A stretch of DNA of 64,000 bases from Streptomyces iranensis (GTDB taxonomy: Bacteria > Actinomycetota > Actinomycetes > Streptomycetales > Streptomycetaceae), in the NCBI RefSeq assembly GCF_017874715.1, contig NZ_JAGGLR010000025.1, positions 62,001-126,000 of the forward strand, in the 5' to 3' direction. Position 1 is the stretch's first letter, and every line of letters starts with the position of its first letter. A program made the translations under genes and the position numbers. Of this stretch, positions 61,258-64,000 are shown piece by piece. The notes under the pieces were generated by a model, which worked only from the letters and a program-made list of their open reading frames with translations, did no database searches and was not told the DNA's origin.

Positions 61258-63066
61258 ATGACTGAGTACGGCCGGGGACCCGGCTCCCAACCGTGGCACC
61301 CCGAGGATCCGCTGTACGGGGACCGAGAGTGGAGCGGCCACGGCGCGGCGGCCGGTCAGGATCCCTACGCACAGGACCCCTACGCACAGCAGGATCCGTA
61401 CACACAGCAGGACCTCTACGCACAGCAGGACCTCTACGTACAGGATCCGTACGCACAGGACGCCTACGGCCAGGATCCGTACGGTCAGGGCACCTACGGC
61501 CAGGGCCCGTACGGCCAGGACCCTTACGGCCAGGACCCTTACGGGCACCAGCAGTATCCGCACGGCTATCCGCAGGACCCCCAGCAGCAGCATCAGCAGC
61601 CCCAGTGGGACGGCCAGGACGTCGGCTACCCGCATCAGCGGCACCCGCAGGAGTACCCCGGCCAGGGCAGCCCCTACCCGGCCCAGGGCGGCTCGTACGG
61701 CGGTATGGACCCGCAGGATCCTTATGGCGGGCAGGGCGGCCGGGGCGGCCGGGGCGTTTCCTACCCGGGCCAGGACCCCTACCAGGGACAACAGGGCACA
61801 CAGCAGATGCCCACGGTGCCCGCGGAGCACCAGGTGCCGCGCCAGCGCGAGGCCCCCGACGAGCCGCCCCTCCAGGCGGACGACGAGGACGACCATCCGT
61901 TCTTCACCGACGGCGGCGGCCGGGGCGGCGCGGATGACACGGACGACGACGGCGAGGACGGTGAGCGCTCCGGCAAGAAGGGCAGGCCCAAGAAGCGCCG
62001 CAGCGGCGTGGCCTGCCTCTTCGTGACCGTCGTCCTGGTGGGCGTGGTCGGCGGAGGCGGCTACTACGCCTACGACTTCTGGCAGACCCGCTTCGGCCCC
62101 GCACCCGACTACTCCGGCCAGGGCACCGGCCGGATCGAGGTGGAGGTTCCCTCCGGCTCCGGCAACGCCGAGATCGGCTCGATACTCGCCGACAAGGGCG
62201 TGGTCAAGAGCAGCGGCGCCTTCGTCGACGCCGTGGAGGACAGCGGCAAGTTCGTCCAGCCGGGCACCTACACCCTGCGCAAGGAGATGTCCGGCGCGGC
62301 GGCGGTCAAGCTGATGCTCGACCCCACCAGCAGCAACGCCCTGATCGTCACCGAGGGCATGCGCGACGCCACGATCTACGCGGCGATCGACAAGAAGATC
62401 GGCCTCAAGGCGGGGACCACCGCGGGCGTCGCCAAGAAGGAGGCCAAGAAACTCGGGCTGCCCTCCTGGGCCGACGACAACAGCAAGATCAAGGATCCGC
62501 TGGAAGGATTCCTGTACCCGTCCCGCTACAGCGTGGGCGAGGGCGCCAAACCCGCGGACGTGCTGCGGAAGATGGTCGCCGAGGCCAATCGGAACTACTC
62601 CGGTCTGGATCTCGAGGGCAAGGCCGAGGAATTGGGCCTGAAGTCCCCGCTCCAGCTGATCAGCGTGGCCAGCCTGGTCCAGGCGGAGGGCGTCACCCAC
62701 GACGACTTCCGGAAGATGGCCGAGGTCGTCTACAACCGGCTCAAACCCGCGAACCCCGAGACCTACGGCAAGGTGGAATTCGACTCCACCTACAACTACA
62801 TCAAGAACCAGAGCAAGATTGATATTCCGATCAGTGAGATCAAGCAGTACGACAACCCGTACAACACGTACTTCTACAAGGGACTTCCGCCCGGTCCGAT
62901 CGGAAATCCGGGCCACGACGCGCTGAAGGCGGCGATGAACCCGACCAGCGACGGCTGGTATTACTTCATCTCGCTCGACGGCAAGACGAGCCAGTTCTCC
63001 AAGACCTACGCGGATCACCAGAAGTGGGTCAACAAGTTCAATAAGCAGCGCACGAACAACGGCTGA
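61258..63066 (+). CDS. mltG: Endolytic transglycosylase MltG
   Basis: A 602-residue membrane enzyme that cuts nascent peptidoglycan and limits glycan length. Residues 30-200 are a long cytoplasmic low-complexity extension rich in QDPYA/G and QQDPY repeats, encoded by 12-18-bp DNA repeats (about 61355-61560). One helix follows (VACLFVTVVLVGVVGGGGYYAY) and the YceG domain, with the active-site glutamate in LVQAEGVTHDDF and the end LPPGPIGNPGHDALKAAMNP. ATG at 61258. Confidence 0.94.
   Translation: MTEYGRGPGSQPWHPEDPLYGDREWSGHGAAAGQDPYAQDPYAQQDPYTQQDLYAQQDLYVQDPYAQDAYGQDPYGQGTYGQGPYGQDPYGQDPYGHQQYPHGYPQDPQQQHQQPQWDGQDVGYPHQRHPQEYPGQGSPYPAQGGSYGGMDPQDPYGGQGGRGGRGVSYPGQDPYQGQQGTQQMPTVPAEHQVPRQREAPDEPPLQADDEDDHPFFTDGGGRGGADDTDDDGEDGERSGKKGRPKKRRSGVACLFVTVVLVGVVGGGGYYAYDFWQTRFGPAPDYSGQGTGRIEVEVPSGSGNAEIGSILADKGVVKSSGAFVDAVEDSGKFVQPGTYTLRKEMSGAAAVKLMLDPTSSNALIVTEGMRDATIYAAIDKKIGLKAGTTAGVAKKEAKKLGLPSWADDNSKIKDPLEGFLYPSRYSVGEGAKPADVLRKMVAEANRNYSGLDLEGKAEELGLKSPLQLISVASLVQAEGVTHDDFRKMAEVVYNRLKPANPETYGKVEFDSTYNYIKNQSKIDIPISEIKQYDNPYNTYFYKGLPPGPIGNPGHDALKAAMNPTSDGWYYFISLDGKTSQFSKTYADHQKWVNKFNKQRTNNG
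61355..61560 (+). repeat. Degenerate repeats coding for DPY(A/G)Q units in mltG
   Basis: Repeated blocks such as GATCCGTACGCACAG and GACCCTTACGGCCAG keep the reading frame and give about 12 D-P/A/L-Y units. Units at the 5' side code AQQD, those at the 3' side GQ. Confidence 0.8.
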
Positions 63067-63072
63067 GGAAAG

Positions 63073-63900
63073 ATGTCGGAAAACCGCAGGGCAGCGGTGC
63101 TCGGTTCGCCGATCGCCCACTCCCTGTCACCGGTGCTGCACCGCGCCGCCTACCGCGAACTGGGCCTGACCGGCTGGACATACGACCGCTTCGAGGTGGA
63201 CGAGGCCGGGCTGCCGGACTTCTTCAAACACCTCGGCGAGGACGCGGGACCGGCCTGGGCCGGGCTGTCCCTGACCATGCCGCTCAAGCGGGCCGTCATC
63301 CCGCTGCTGGACGAGATCAGCGACACCGCGGCCTCGGTGGAGGCCGTCAACACGGTGGTCTTCGGCGACGACGGCCGCAGGCGCGGGGACAACACCGACA
63401 TCCCCGGCATGCTGGCGGCGCTGCGGGAGCGCGGCGTCGGGCGCGTGGCGCGCGCCGCCGTGCTGGGCGCCGGCGCCACGGCCTCCTCCGCGCTGGCCGC
63501 CCTCTCCCGTATCTGCGACGGCGAGGTCACCGCGTACGTCCGCAGCGAGGCCCGCGCCGCCGAGATGCGGCAGTGGGGCGAGCGGCTGGGCGTCGTGGTG
63601 CGCACGGCGGACTGGGGCGACGCGGCCGAGGCGCTCGGCGCGCCGCTGGTGATCGCCACCACCCCCGCGGGCACCGCCGACGCGCTCGCCGCGGCCGTAC
63701 CGGACCGCCCCGGCGCGCTCTTCGACGTCCTCTACGAGCCCTGGCCCACTCCGCTGGCCGCCGCCTGGGCGGCGCGCGGCGGCTCGGTGGTCGGCGGCCT
63801 GGACCTCCTGGTGCACCAGGCGGTGCTCCAGGTCGAGCAGATGACGGGCCGCGCCCCCGCGCCCCTGGCGGCGATGCGCGAGGCGCTGGCGGCCCGCTGA
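63073..63900 (+). CDS. aroE: Shikimate dehydrogenase
   Basis: A 275-residue NADP-linked reductase of the aromatic pathway. Substrate motif GSPIAHSLSPVLHRAAY, catalytic lysine in LSLTMPLKRAVIP, DNTDIPGMLAAL, the nucleotide-binding turn AAVLGAGATASSALAAL, and the C-terminal GLDLLVHQAVLQVEQMTG. ATG at 63073, 6 bp after mltG. aroC would be expected soon after the window. Confidence 0.95.
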   Translation: MSENRRAAVLGSPIAHSLSPVLHRAAYRELGLTGWTYDRFEVDEAGLPDFFKHLGEDAGPAWAGLSLTMPLKRAVIPLLDEISDTAASVEAVNTVVFGDDGRRRGDNTDIPGMLAALRERGVGRVARAAVLGAGATASSALAALSRICDGEVTAYVRSEARAAEMRQWGERLGVVVRTADWGDAAEALGAPLVIATTPAGTADALAAAVPDRPGALFDVLYEPWPTPLAAAWAARGGSVVGGLDLLVHQAVLQVEQMTGRAPAPLAAMREALAAR

Positions 63901-64000
63901 GCCGTCCCACGGGGCCCTTTGTCGGCCCCCGTCCGGCCCGTCCCCGGCCCCTCGTCGGCCCCGTTCGGCCCCGTCCGGCCCGTCCCCGGCCCCTCCCCGG
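63901..64000. repeat. CCCCGTCCGGCCCGT-type low-complexity repeat
   Basis: Repeated CGGCCCCGTCCGGCCCGTCCC units up to the window end. No gene visible. Confidence 0.6.

Overview
The window reads as one chromosomal segment of a Streptomyces species. Evidence is the very high G+C content, frequent GTG/TTG starts, rare TTA codons, an SsgB-type sporulation/cell-division protein, and a gene order (ssgB ... thrS-HIT ... pgsA-patA-pimA ... pdxST-yebC-ruvCAB-yajC-secDF-apt-relA ... hisS ... rpsD ... alaS-ruvX-mltG-aroE) that I recognise as conserved Streptomyces core. Species and strain cannot be named from this sequence alone.

Layout. 1-5.6 kb is accessory: a frameshifted MFS exporter, a TetR regulator and a cyclase-family hydrolase on the minus strand. 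They are split by a 2.54-kb IS481-family transposon (2114-4657) with 22-bp perfect inverted repeats, a 6-bp CCTAGT target duplication, and two cargo genes (WYL regulator and VOC protein) besides the transposase. 5.7-14.3 kb holds a phosphotransferase with a low-complexity insert, a tRNA Gly-Cys-Val-Val-Val array, pabB-pabC, a double GNAT protein, a DsbA-like protein, a CGNR zinc-finger protein and ssgB. 14.3-21 kb is a LacI-type-operator-controlled sugar ABC operon (binding lipoprotein, two permeases, YesL-like DUF624 protein). Its last gene, a YetA/rhamnogalacturonan-lyase-like secreted enzyme, has been destroyed by a TnpB element with a recognisable right-end RNA hairpin. 21.5-25 kb has a tRNA-Val, small enzymes, a DEDDh exonuclease and an overlapping DUF4365/unknown gene pair.

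25-64 kb is mostly housekeeping. It covers tRNA charging (thrS, hisS, alaS), an EF-G2 paralogue, phosphatidylinositol mannoside synthesis (pgsA-patA-pimA), PLP synthesis (pdxST), Holliday-junction processing (ruvCAB, ruvX, rarA), Sec export (yajC-secD-secF), purine salvage and stringent response (apt, relA), ribosomal protein S4, peptidoglycan chain termination (mltG) and shikimate synthesis (aroE). An iron box (DmdR/IdeR type) lies between a DUF2470 gene and rpsD.

Most notable items: the cargo-bearing IS481 element whose transposase stop codon comes from the target site; the TnpB insertion with a predictable guide RNA; the iron box; TTA (bldA-type) codons in the sugar permease and in the transposon-borne regulator; a 32-bp operator-like palindrome at the cyclase start; and the DUF4365 gene pair. 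Starts were chosen from ribosome-binding sites and family lengths; no database search was possible.
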